Both the position numbers and the translations under genes were made by a program. A stretch of DNA of 64,000 nt from Shouchella xiaoxiensis (GTDB lineage: Bacteria > Bacillota > Bacilli > Bacillales > Bacillaceae_D): NCBI RefSeq assembly GCF_016907895.1, contig NZ_JAFBCV010000005.1:220695-284694 (forward strand). Direction: 5' to 3'. The notes beneath the pieces are model-generated. The model was not told the DNA's origin and did not search any database. It saw only the letters and a list, made by a program, of their open reading frames with translations. This document shows, piece after piece, positions 7,723 through 15,464 of the stretch (position 1 is its first letter; each line of letters opens with the position of its first letter).

Positions 7723-8727
7723 TTAAAGATTCATTCCTTTTTTCCGAATTAAATAAAGAAAGAATGGTGCACCTAAACAGGCCAGTAAGATTCCTGCGGG
7801 AAACTCCAATGGATCGAAGGCCGCTCGCGCAACCGTATCGGCTCCAACAACAAGTGCTGCTCCGCCAATCATTGAAAAAGGCAACAAGAAGCGATAATCA
7901 CTGCCAATATACAATCGAATCATATGTGGCACGACTAAGCCAACAAAGCTAAGCAACCCAGCGACACTAACCGCCGCGCCAGCTAGTAAACTCGCAAGTC
8001 CTAATAGGAGAAAGCGAGAGCGCTCGACTGACACGCCCAGTAATTTTGCCGTGTCGTCTCCGAGAAGTAGTAAGTTAATCGGACGAATGGCAAAGATCGT
8101 TAATAATAAACCAGCGATGGCATAAGGAAGCATAAAGTCAAAATGATACCAACCTCTTCCTTGAAATCCACCTGCAAGCCACGGAAGCAGCGATTGCACT
8201 CGGTCGCTATACAAAATCATAAGACCACTTTGAAGAGCCCCAAAAAGAGCATTTACAGCCACACCGGCCAAAATAAGCTTTAATGGTGAGGCTCCGTTTT
8301 CCCATGAGAGCACATAAATCACAATCGCTGCGACAATTGCGCCCGCAAAAGCAAAGGCAGGCGTTAAGTAGCCGAATTGCGGCAGAACTACCATGGCAAT
8401 CGTTGCAGCCAACCCAGCTCCTGCCGTCACGCCGATAATACTTGGATCAGCAAGGGGGTTTTTCATCACTCCTTGTAAAATGGCACCTGATGCGGCCAAA
8501 CAGGCTCCGGCAAGTGCTGCCACCAAAATGCGCGGGAGCCGGACATTAAACAAAATAAGCGAGTGCGCCTCTTCCCGATTTTGCAGGGCACTAACAACAT
8601 CCGATGTTGAAAAGACAATCGCTCCAAACAAAAGCCCACTTACAATTGCCATTAGCAGGAACAGTGGTAAACCAAAACTTAGCCCTTTTCTGCGTCTCGA
8701 TCGCTGTTCAATTGTTAATGGCTTCAA
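7723..8727 (-). CDS. Iron-ligand ABC transporter permease (FecCD family), first copy
   Basis: 334 residues with about nine membrane segments. Motifs: RLPRILVAALAGACLAASGA, MKNPLADPSIIGVT and GLVVPHMIRLYIGSDYR. It is homologous to the permease at 1860-2843 but clearly diverged. It starts at a TTG overlapping the stop of the upstream lipoprotein gene (TTGA), so it pairs with the binding protein at 8724-9677. No ATPase gene is adjacent; the one at 1055-1873 is the only candidate in the operon. The substrate could be haem or a siderophore; the sequence does not decide. Confidence 0.85.
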   Translation of the reverse strand: MKPLTIEQRSRRRKGLSFGLPLFLLMAIVSGLLFGAIVFSTSDVVSALQNREEAHSLILFNVRLPRILVAALAGACLAASGAILQGVMKNPLADPSIIGVTAGAGLAATIAMVVLPQFGYLTPAFAFAGAIVAAIVIYVLSWENGASPLKLILAGVAVNALFGALQSGLMILYSDRVQSLLPWLAGGFQGRGWYHFDFMLPYAIAGLLLTIFAIRPINLLLLGDDTAKLLGVSVERSRFLLLGLASLLAGAAVSVAGLLSFVGLVVPHMIRLYIGSDYRFLLPFSMIGGAALVVGADTVARAAFDPLEFPAGILLACLGAPFFLYLIRKKGMNL

Positions 8728-9677
8728 TTTTGCTGAACGTCTTTCAGCTTTTCATACATATAATCAAGGGCATCAATGATTCGTGTTCCAGGATTCGTGC
8801 CGAACAGATCAGCAGGAAGAATGTGCATTCGACCTTCTTGTACTGCAGGAAGCTGCGACCAACCCGCATGTTGATTCATTTCTTGTTCAAAGCTGTCTTG
8901 CACATTTGTCGGATCACCATGCGCCATAAACAGGACTACATCTGGGTCTTCTTCAATTACTCGTTCTGGCGACAACGCCGCATACTGGGGATATTCTTGT
9001 AGTTGCTCAAACGTGGCCGCTGTATTGACGCCACCTGCCCCGTCAAGAACACTCCCCGCCAATGATTGCGGTAAGGCGATTAAATTCGATCCTGGTGCGC
9101 CATAAACGAGCAGCGCGGATGTTTCGCTATGTAATGCCTCTTCTTGCAGCTGCTCTTCTTTTTTTGTAATTGAATCGATTAGCTCTTCCGCTTCTGCCGA
9201 TTTCTGAACAACCTCGCCAATAAGCTCGATTTGATTTTTAATCTCATCAACGGAATTCGCACTTGTTAAAATGACTTTCGCGCCAGAACTTTCAAGCGTT
9301 TGCACGTCTTTCAGATTCATCGGATAATTAGCAAAAATAACGTCTGGCTTCGCAAGCATTAAACGTTCACTATCTGCCTCATGATAAGAGCCTACCTGAA
9401 CAGCTTCTTCTGCCGCTGATACAATCGAGGCTTGATGGCCCGTTGGTCTTCCTGCAACCTCCTCTCCTAATGCATAAACAATGTCTAGTTCACCATTTCC
9501 TAGCACAGCAATTCGTTCTGGGACGTCTGCGAACGTTACGTCACGGTCAGCAAAGTCTGTAACAGTGTACGCTGCTGATTCACTCGTTGAGTTAACTGGC
9601 TTTTCCTGCGCAGTTGTTTGACAACCTGCAAGCATGATGACAAGACATACAGCGCCGAAAAAGGTGGATTTATTCAT
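8724..9677 (-). CDS. Iron-ligand binding lipoprotein, first gene of the haem operon
   Basis: About 317 residues. A signal peptide with lipobox (IMLAGCQTT) precedes a BtuF/FhuD-type domain (FADVPERIAVLGNGELDIVY, VDEIKNQIELIGEVV, ALLVYGAPGSNLIALP). I start at the ATG at 9675-9677 (MNKSTFFG) because AGGGG is seven bases upstream; the longer frame from 9713 would run through a Fur-box-like site and lacks an RBS. It captures an iron complex outside the membrane for the permease it overlaps. It is paralogous to the lipoprotein at 2840-3748, so the operon has two receptor/permease pairs. Confidence 0.87.
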   Translation of the reverse strand: MNKSTFFGAVCLVIMLAGCQTTAQEKPVNSTSESAAYTVTDFADRDVTFADVPERIAVLGNGELDIVYALGEEVAGRPTGHQASIVSAAEEAVQVGSYHEADSERLMLAKPDVIFANYPMNLKDVQTLESSGAKVILTSANSVDEIKNQIELIGEVVQKSAEAEELIDSITKKEEQLQEEALHSETSALLVYGAPGSNLIALPQSLAGSVLDGAGGVNTAATFEQLQEYPQYAALSPERVIEEDPDVVLFMAHGDPTNVQDSFEQEMNQHAGWSQLPAVQEGRMHILPADLFGTNPGTRIIDALDYMYEKLKDVQQN

Positions 9678-9691
9678 TTTCATACCCCTAT

Positions 9692-9750
9692 CGATAATGA
9701 GAATCAATTTCATTTACTTTTATATTATTGATAATGATTATCAATGTCAA
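9692..9750 (-). promoter_or_regulatory. Fur-controlled promoter of the haem operon
   Basis: On the minus strand TTGACA (9745-9750) and TAATAT (9722-9727) are 17 bases apart. The spacer holds TGATAATGATTATCA (9729-9743), an exact 7-1-7 Fur palindrome. A second, weaker site, CGATAATGAGAATCA (9692-9706), lies in the leader. Fur bound to iron would block the promoter directly, so the nine genes should be induced by iron starvation. Confidence 0.92.
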
Positions 9751-9783
9751 ACGTTTTTTTAACAGATAGATGAAAAAACAAAT

Positions 9784-9811
9784 AAAGCAGATGACTACGG
9801 TCACCTGCTTT
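9784..9811 (-). terminator. Terminator after butanediol dehydrogenase
   Basis: AAAGCAGGTGAC and its partner form a GC-rich stem, followed on the minus strand by ATTTGTTTTTTC. It separates the dehydrogenase gene from the haem operon promoter. Confidence 0.85.
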
Positions 9812-9821
9812 CACGAATGGT

Positions 9822-10871
9822 TTATTTCGTTAAATCAATTAAAATCTTTGCCTGGCTCTTATCTTCAAGCAATAGCTCTAACCCTTTCTCAACAACATCA
9901 TCGAGCTTAATTTTTTTCGTGATCACTTTCTTTACATCAAGGCTACCAGATGCAATCGAAGCAATAACGTCTGGAAAGATGTGGCGGTATGCGAGTGTTG
10001 CCGTAATGGAAATTTCTTTCATCAGAACTTGAACCATATCCACCGTTACTGGTTTAGAGAAGGCAGCAATGACCATTAATTGACCTTCTTTTTTCAACGA
10101 TTGCAACGCTGCTTCAAACGTGGGTTGTACGCCGGCTGCTTCATACGCAACGTCTATCCCACGAGGCACAATCTCATAAATCTTCTCCACCGGTTTCTCA
10201 TCCATGCTGTTAATTGTATGAGTTGCTCCACACTCGATTGCTTTTGCAAGTCGTTCTTTTGAAACATCAATGGCAATAATTTGCGAAGCTCCTGCCGCTT
10301 TTGCTGCAAGAATAGTGAGAAGACCTATCGGACCAACACCAAAAACAGCAACAGCTTGTCCAATTTTTAGCTGGCTTTCTTTTACTGCTTGTACCGATAC
10401 AGCAGCCGGCTCCACAAGCGCACCTTCTTCGAGTGATACCCCTTCCGGCAGTTTATGCAGCATACTTGCTTTAACGGCAGCGTATTCGGCAAAACCTCCA
10501 TCATCATTTAAACCAACAAAACCGACTTGGCTGGATAAATTGTATTTTCCTTCTTTTACGAATGGGTCATCTTCTTTGAAAAGGAGCGGTTCAATCGCCA
10601 CTTTTTCGCCCACTTCAAACCCGGTTACGTCGTCGCCAATTTCTGCTATCGTTCCGGCAAATTCATGCCCAAGCGTAAGCGGGACTTCCTTTCCTGTCAG
10701 CACATCTGGACCGTCAAGTGGAATGGATAAGCCATGATGATAGGCGTGTAAATCACTGCCGCAAATTCCCGCGTAACTTACCTTCACTTTCACCATGCCC
10801 GCTTCTACAGTTGGCTCCTCGACTTCTTCAACACGCACGTCTTTCTCTCCATAAATTCTTGCTGCTTTCAT
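9822..10871 (-). CDS. bdhA: Zinc-dependent (R,R)-butanediol dehydrogenase-like enzyme
   Basis: 349 residues, medium-chain dehydrogenase family. Catalytic zinc ligands are visible in GICGSDLH (Cys about 37) and LGHEFAG (His about 70), with the zinc Glu region IEPLLF and the Rossmann motif GVGPIG (about 175). The overall order matches Bacillus BdhA/YdjL, which interconverts acetoin and 2,3-butanediol with NAD(H), including the GFVGL..GGFAEY segment and the absence of a four-Cys structural zinc lobe. The substrate is inferred from this similarity; other sec-alcohol or polyol dehydrogenases are possible. It is a single gene with its own terminator. Confidence 0.75.
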   Translation of the reverse strand: MKAARIYGEKDVRVEEVEEPTVEAGMVKVKVSYAGICGSDLHAYHHGLSIPLDGPDVLTGKEVPLTLGHEFAGTIAEIGDDVTGFEVGEKVAIEPLLFKEDDPFVKEGKYNLSSQVGFVGLNDDGGFAEYAAVKASMLHKLPEGVSLEEGALVEPAAVSVQAVKESQLKIGQAVAVFGVGPIGLLTILAAKAAGASQIIAIDVSKERLAKAIECGATHTINSMDEKPVEKIYEIVPRGIDVAYEAAGVQPTFEAALQSLKKEGQLMVIAAFSKPVTVDMVQVLMKEISITATLAYRHIFPDVIASIASGSLDVKKVITKKIKLDDVVEKGLELLLEDKSQAKILIDLTK

Positions 10872-11056
10872 CTTCCCACTCCATCTCTTTCAGTTTTAAA
10901 AAACCTATAAAGTAGTATCTGCTTTACCCTATAAGCTATTCAACCAAACGTAACTGTCTTTTTTAAAAAAACAGTTTAAAATCCCGCCATTGCGGAAATG
11001 TAAAGAGAGGTTCATACTTACTTGGAACAATTAGAAAATAGAAAGAAGGCATCATC

Positions 11057-11365
11057 ATGAAATTAGCACAAATTACGATTATCGCGCTTGTCCTATTTAT
11101 TAGTGGCTGTTCAAGCAATCAAAACAGCTTCGAAGAACAAAGAGACGAATGGCCTGAACTTGCGGTCGTTGAAGCTGAAATCGGCTCCGACTGGGACAAT
11201 GTCTCTGTTGAAAACGATCAAGGCAATAGTCGTGTTCTTCTGTATGAGACAGATGGAGACGTTATGTACAAATCCGTTTATGTCTTAAGTGAACAACGAC
11301 TAAAAATCATCCACACGCACGAAGGCGATGAAGGATTGGTTTTTGATAACGTCATTGACGAATAA
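11057..11365 (+). CDS. Small hypothetical lipoprotein
   Basis: 102 residues. AGAAGG lies seven bases before the ATG. The N-terminus is a lipoprotein signal with the lipobox LFISGCSSN; the mature part is about 80 residues and acidic, with no motif I recognise. It is probably exposed on the outer membrane face. It stands alone between the dehydrogenase and a convergent gene and is followed by a terminator. Confidence 0.72.
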   Translation: MKLAQITIIALVLFISGCSSNQNSFEEQRDEWPELAVVEAEIGSDWDNVSVENDQGNSRVLLYETDGDVMYKSVYVLSEQRLKIIHTHEGDEGLVFDNVIDE

Positions 11366-11369
11366 AAAC

Positions 11370-11393
11370 AAGCGCACAGGCTATGGTGCGCTT
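11370..11393. terminator. Terminator between convergent genes
   Basis: AAGCGCAC and GTGCGCTT form a stem with an 8-base loop. It is flanked by A-rich and T-rich sequence, so it could stop transcripts from both the lipoprotein and the gene at 11403-11750. Confidence 0.7.
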
Positions 11394-11402
11394 TATCTAT
11401 CT

Positions 11403-11750
11403 TTACGCTGTATGATCATGTGCAATGACTTCGTCAAAGGTACCCGTAAAGGTAAGCCATCTAATACAAATTCCATCGGCAATAACGGTATCACATGTCG
11501 CAAATGCCGCCTCATCAGATGCGCTCGACCAGCGAGCGTGACTATACCAACTAAACGACTCAACCTCATCAGTAGGTCTACACAAGTACAAATCAACAGT
11601 TTCATGTTCTTCTTTTAAATCATTCAGCAGAACGGCAATAAGTTTTTTTGCACCTTCATGATCAAGCTCATCCGTAATATGTTTCACTTGTATGCCTGAA
11701 CTTGATTGAGCTGTATCTTTTTTCACTTCAGCAAATTGATTTCCGCTCAT
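11403..11750 (-). CDS. Hypothetical protein with structured SigB-like leader
   Basis: 115 residues, not recognised. I start at the ATG at 11748-11750 (MSGNQFAEV) because the upstream ATG at 11759 sits inside the GAGAGG RBS region. The predicted protein is soluble and acidic, with a C-terminal part rich in aromatic residues (FSWYSHARWS, IRWLTFTGTF). It contains two Cys. No catalytic motif is apparent. The gene lies directly downstream of the RNA element at 11786-11899, whose promoter resembles SigB sites, so it may be stress-induced. Confidence 0.6.
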   Translation of the reverse strand: MSGNQFAEVKKDTAQSSSGIQVKHITDELDHEGAKKLIAVLLNDLKEEHETVDLYLCRPTDEVESFSWYSHARWSSASDEAAFATCDTVIADGICIRWLTFTGTFDEVIAHDHTA

Positions 11751-11785
11751 AAACCCCATCCTCTCAGGTGTCAGACTTAATAAGT

Positions 11786-11899
11786 GAACCGTGTCTTGGG
11801 GGAAGACACGGTTCTATAAATATAGGGAAAAGGGCAATGCACAAATCAATTCGTTTGATTTGTCTTTCTTGTATAACCGATTTGCATAGTTATAAACCT
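11786..11899 (-). ncRNA. Structured leader or small RNA, copy 1, with SigB-like promoter
   Basis: Minus strand, in order: AGGTTTAT (11892-11899), a 13-base spacer and GGTTAT (11873-11878), resembling the SigB pair GTTTAA/GGGTAT. Next comes a hairpin of ACAAATCA and TGATTTGT (11841-11863), the unpaired stretch CCCTTTTCCC (11825-11834), and a 12-bp perfect hairpin with a CCCCC loop (11786-11814). The same order recurs at 40699-40809. No terminator follows, so it may be the 5' leader of the gene at 11403-11750. No known RNA family could be assigned by eye. Confidence 0.5.
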
Positions 11900-12273
11900 G
11901 CTTTTTACAGTTAATGTGCAATAGCTTGTCCATGTTCGTGCAAAACAACCATCCAATACAAATAAGAAGGATGATCGACATAGGAAAACTTCATTTCAGC
12001 CTAACCCCTTTCGCTAACCATTTGAAAGAGATGATTCATCCAGCACTCTCAAAACTGCGACCATCGATGCTCACTTTCAAGCCTTCTACTGCAGACACTT
12101 CCGCCTTAGCACAACCTTGCACCTCGGGAAAGACTATCGCAAACCCGTGTCTTTTGCTTCATTTTGACGATAGCGTTACGTACGTCCATTCAACTTGCAT
12201 ACTCTTGCATAAACTAGTTTGTATAGCTATTCATTATCTATAAATGTTCATATTGTAAAGTGAGGAGAATTCA
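11900..12273. other. Intergenic region without supported gene
   Basis: A plus-strand frame at 11914-12243 has no RBS and no protein-like composition. The stretch most likely holds the promoter of the oxidoreductase gene at 12274, whose GTGAGGAG RBS is clear; I could not fix the promoter. Confidence 0.5.
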
Positions 12274-13221
12274 ATGAAAGTCGGAGTTATTGGTGCTGGA
12301 AAAATGGGGGAAAACCATGTTCGCACTTATTTATCATTAACACAAGAATGCCAATTTATTGGATTATTCGATGTCAACCAAGTCCGCAGTAACGAAATAG
12401 CGGACAAGTATCATGTAAAAGCCTTTCCAACTATTGATACCTTGCTTAAGGAAGTAGATGCCATCAGTATTACCGTGCCAACCGCCTTCCATTACGAAAT
12501 TGGTCTTGCTTGCATAAAGCATAGAGTCCATATTTTGATGGAAAAACCAATTGCTTCAACCCTTGCACAAGCACAGCAACTAAAGCTGCAGGCTGAAAAA
12601 GAAAATCTATGTTTTCAAGTTGGACATATTGAACTGTTTAATCCGCTAGTGAAAGCGTTGCAAGAAGCCATAAAAGATGAGGAAGTCATTGCGATTGAAA
12701 CGCATCGGATGTCTTCATTTAGCGCACGGATCGAAGGGGTCGATGTGGTGCAAGACTTAATGCTGCACGACCTTTATATTTTAAACACGCTTCTTGCGAA
12801 CGACAGCATTCAAGAAGTCCAGACAGTCGGTCACCTAGCAAAAGGGATGCCGACACATGCGGTCGCAATTGCTAAATCAACCAAAGGAATTGCTCTTCAA
12901 CTGACCGCTAGTTATCAATCAAACAAAAATGTGCGATCGATTCATTTGTTGACGCAGCGCGCCTACATGGTAGCAAACTTATTAACGAACGAACTTGCTA
13001 TTACACGATCGACCGAACCATTTGGGAGCTTTTCCCGTTCAACGACGGAAATCATTCAAGCACCGTCCTTTCACCAGCCACTAGCACTAGAACTACGGGC
13101 TTTTCTATCATGCATTAAAGCACAGAGCAGACCTTTTGTAACAGCAGCGGATGGCATTCAAGCCCTCGCTCTTGCCACAAACATTAGTGAGTCTATTCAA
13201 TTAGCTAATAAAAACGCTTAA
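12274..13221 (+). CDS. Gfo/Idh/MocA oxidoreductase, likely UDP-sugar 3-dehydrogenase (WbpB/GnnA-like)
   Basis: 315 residues. An N-terminal Rossmann fold has GVIGAGKMGENH (residues 4-15), and the family motif EKP appears as LMEKPIAST (about 90). GHIELFNP (about 117) is typical of UDP-N-acetylglucosamine 3-dehydrogenase-like members. In the WbpA-B-E-D-I pathway this enzyme oxidises C3 of UDP-GlcNAcA before amination. Partner enzymes for every other step lie within 11 kb (15465, 16586, 20133, 22468), which is the main reason for the call. Alone it could be any NAD(P)-dependent sugar dehydrogenase. RBS GTGAGGAG; its own terminator follows. Confidence 0.72.
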   Translation: MKVGVIGAGKMGENHVRTYLSLTQECQFIGLFDVNQVRSNEIADKYHVKAFPTIDTLLKEVDAISITVPTAFHYEIGLACIKHRVHILMEKPIASTLAQAQQLKLQAEKENLCFQVGHIELFNPLVKALQEAIKDEEVIAIETHRMSSFSARIEGVDVVQDLMLHDLYILNTLLANDSIQEVQTVGHLAKGMPTHAVAIAKSTKGIALQLTASYQSNKNVRSIHLLTQRAYMVANLLTNELAITRSTEPFGSFSRSTTEIIQAPSFHQPLALELRAFLSCIKAQSRPFVTAADGIQALALATNISESIQLANKNA

Positions 13222-13271
13222 AAAAAGATGTCCCAGTTGCCGTTTGCGCATCTGAAGGGCATCTTTTTTTG
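13221..13271 (+). terminator. Terminator after the oxidoreductase
   Basis: AAAAAAGATG and GGGCATCTTTTTTT enclose a long loop, with a T-run on the plus strand. Confidence 0.75.
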
Positions 13272-13414
13272 TAAAAGTTTTATTAGATATTGCTTGATAA
13301 CATAAGACGAGCCATTGACTTTCTTTTCCGCTGATGAAGTATAATCCCGCCGCTCAACCTCTCCTACAATTTAAAGCTACTCTTCTTTCTATTCTAGAAA
13401 AACAGAAGCTAAAC

Positions 13415-13453
13415 ACTAAAAAAAGAAGCACATATTTGGGCTTCTTTTTAGTG
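13415..13453 (-). terminator. Terminator after the small DUF2642-like gene
   Basis: CACTAAAAAAAGAAGC and GCTTCTTTTTAGTG form the stem. On the minus strand it ends in CTTTTTTTAG just after the stop of the gene at 13460. Confidence 0.75.
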
Positions 13454-13459
13454 CGAAAT

Positions 13460-13669
13460 TTATATGGTTTGCGGGAACCTCACGTAGTTGATCGCATCAA
13501 TCGATATAAACTGGCTTGTGCCGGATTCATAGCCATCGGTTATAGTAACCTCAAGTAACTCTGGTGTGACTCGCACGACTAAACCTTCAATTAAGTTTGT
13601 ATCTGTTGCAACTTCTACACGTGCACCAAGTCGGTCTGAAAGCTCTTGGTAAAAAAGACGCTTGAACAA
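13460..13669 (-). CDS. Small protein, DUF2642-like
   Basis: 69 residues. It starts at TTG, eight bases after a strong AAAGGAGG; no ATG is available there. The pattern LGARVEVATDTNLIEGLVVRV...ISIDAINYVRF is a short all-beta, Sm-like barrel as in DUF2642 spore/coat-associated proteins of bacilli. The next gene upstream (13708-13965) has the same pattern, so the two are probably paralogues in one operon. The function is unknown and the family call is tentative. Confidence 0.62.
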   Translation of the reverse strand: MFKRLFYQELSDRLGARVEVATDTNLIEGLVVRVTPELLEVTITDGYESGTSQFISIDAINYVRFPQTI

Positions 13670-13707
13670 AACGATTTCCTCCTTTGCCTCTATTTTCTGT
13701 TAGTCTC

Positions 13708-13965
13708 TTAAAATGATTGAATCGTTTCGATTTTATCAATTCGCACAAAGACTTGTGTCTCGGTTTCATCAATTAGTACGATATAGTCTTTTTTCGTTGA
13801 AAGCAGTGTGCCTGAAACAAATCCAAATGGCGTTGACACTTCAATTTGCTCTCCAACCAAGCTTTTTAATAGGCCTCTTTTTGTAGCAGGAAAGCGCCAA
13901 AGTACTGGAAATAGCAAAAACAGAAAAAATGATTTTATCGCATACAAAAAACGTTTAATCAACAT
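13708..13965 (-). CDS. Small membrane-anchored DUF2642-like protein
   Basis: 85 residues, with RBS GGGAGGG five bases before the ATG. Residues 1-25 are strongly hydrophobic and flanked by basic residues (a probable membrane anchor or uncleaved signal). The rest (LVGEQIEVSTPFGFVSGTLL ... VFVRIDKIETI) matches the barrel pattern of the neighbour at 13460. The pair sits inside the polysaccharide region but on the opposite strand to its flanking genes. The function is unknown. Confidence 0.62.
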   Translation of the reverse strand: MLIKRFLYAIKSFFLFLLFPVLWRFPATKRGLLKSLVGEQIEVSTPFGFVSGTLLSTKKDYIVLIDETETQVFVRIDKIETIQSF

Positions 13966-14141
13966 TTTATCCCTCCCTTTGTATCTCCTTTAGTAAATGC
14001 ATGCAAATTCAAATTGCTTGTTAGATTGCCCTGTAGCCTCGCGAATTCCATCCGTGTCCTGTCTCGCTAATCTAAGCCTTCTTGAATGATCAACCGCCAC
14101 ATATCTTATTTAAAACTCTATTTATAAGGAGGTTTCTAAAC

Positions 14142-15389
14142 ATGAAGGACATCGTCGCTATCATCATTGTCCATGAGAGCCGTGATTCGATTTGGCACAC
14201 GCTTGCCTCGCTTAAACAACTGGAGAAACATCTTCAAATGATAGCGATTGTTCATCCCCCTGAATACCACTTGCCAAGACATCATTCAAACTGCATTTCC
14301 TACCCCGTTAAGGGTGATGACATTGGTATGACGTTAAATGATCTCCTGCGTCATTTAAACGCTTCTTACGTTCTTCTGCTTCGTTCTGGCGCATCCTTGT
14401 CCACAACGGTTGATATTTCTTCAACCATAAATCAAACAAGCGGCGCAGTTGGGAATCAATATGCATTGTTCATTCCTAAAGCTACTTATGTGCGCTATCC
14501 TTTTCCTGACCAAGACCTGCTTCCCTTTCCAGAAGCCTTGTTGCCTTTCTGGTTTTCTTTGCTGCCTCGTGACAAAAAGGTATGCCTCGCACAAAATGAG
14601 CAATGGGCTCGTCTAGCAAATCATTCCAAACAAACAAGCGTGCGACAAAAACAAGAATGGACCAATAACTATGCGTTGACCTCAGAGACCAGTTCTGAAC
14701 TCTCAATAACGGTACTTATTGCAAACTACAATCAGCATCCTTATTTAGACAACGCGATTGCATCATGCCTTATTGGACCTTCCATCCCTGAACAAATTCT
14801 TGTGGTCGACGATGGCTCTACCGATGACTCTGTATTTAAATTAAATCGATGGAACGTAGACAAGATCCATATTCTTTTTAATCCCCATAATGAAGGCAAA
14901 GCCCGTGCGCTAAACCGCTTGCTCCCCTTTGTCAAAAGTGACTACATTATTGAACTCGATGCCGATGACTGGCTTGACCCAGATGCATTTTCCATCTTGG
15001 CTAATGAATTGGTTGATATGCCTATGGAATCACCACTTCTCTACGGAAATTTCCGCAGATGGAAAGCCGAAAACCTCAATCAAGTGCGTTATAAAGGAAT
15101 CACAAAAGGTAGACAAATCCAAACAAAGCAGGATTTGCTCGGCTATCGTTTTCCGCTTGGACCACGCATTTATCGGACCTCCGCCCTGAAAGAAGTAGGC
15201 GGCTTCCCAATTTCCTCCTACGAGGAAGGACGTCTATACGAAGATGTGGCTGTTCTTGATCGACTCCTTGAAGTGGGTCCACTTCTCTACAAAGACTTTA
15301 CGATTTATAATGTGCGTGACCACATGGAAAGCATTACGCAAAAAAACCACTCCAAATGGAATGGTTTTCTTGATCAACTAGACCCTTAA
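14142..15389 (+). CDS. Glycosyltransferase, GT2 (GT-A fold), with extra N-terminal domain
   Basis: 415 residues. I start at the ATG at 14142, six to seven bases after AAGGAGG; the longer frame from 14082 has no RBS. The C-terminal half is a clear GT2 domain: SITVLIANYNQHPYL (about residue 205), ILVVDDGSTDDS and IIELDADDWLDPDAF (the DxD-type metal site). The first 200 residues look like a second, degenerate GT2-type domain (IVAIIIVHESRDSIWHTL ... YVLLLRSGA) without the acidic metal motif. It transfers a sugar from a nucleotide donor, probably for the surface polysaccharide made by the neighbouring genes. The acceptor is unknown. Confidence 0.82.
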   Translation: MKDIVAIIIVHESRDSIWHTLASLKQLEKHLQMIAIVHPPEYHLPRHHSNCISYPVKGDDIGMTLNDLLRHLNASYVLLLRSGASLSTTVDISSTINQTSGAVGNQYALFIPKATYVRYPFPDQDLLPFPEALLPFWFSLLPRDKKVCLAQNEQWARLANHSKQTSVRQKQEWTNNYALTSETSSELSITVLIANYNQHPYLDNAIASCLIGPSIPEQILVVDDGSTDDSVFKLNRWNVDKIHILFNPHNEGKARALNRLLPFVKSDYIIELDADDWLDPDAFSILANELVDMPMESPLLYGNFRRWKAENLNQVRYKGITKGRQIQTKQDLLGYRFPLGPRIYRTSALKEVGGFPISSYEEGRLYEDVAVLDRLLEVGPLLYKDFTIYNVRDHMESITQKNHSKWNGFLDQLDP

Positions 15390-15417
15390 AGTTCAGGTTA
15401 AATGGCTTTTAGGGTCT
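15380..15417 (+). terminator. Inverted repeat after the GT2 gene
   Basis: AGACCCTTAAA and TTTTAGGGTCT form an 11-bp stem that includes the stop codon. No strong T-run follows, so the terminator call is moderate. Confidence 0.5.
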
Positions 15418-15464
15418 ACTTCAACTTAGTTCCTTTCGCCTTTACATTTTTTGAACGCGAACGC

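Noticed and set aside
11914..12243. 109-codon plus-strand frame before the oxidoreductase gene
   Set aside because: No RBS, composition unlike a protein, and it occupies the region that must hold the promoter of the downstream gene.
13334..13558. 74-codon plus-strand frame
   Set aside because: Runs through a terminator hairpin and overlaps the well-supported minus-strand gene at 13460.
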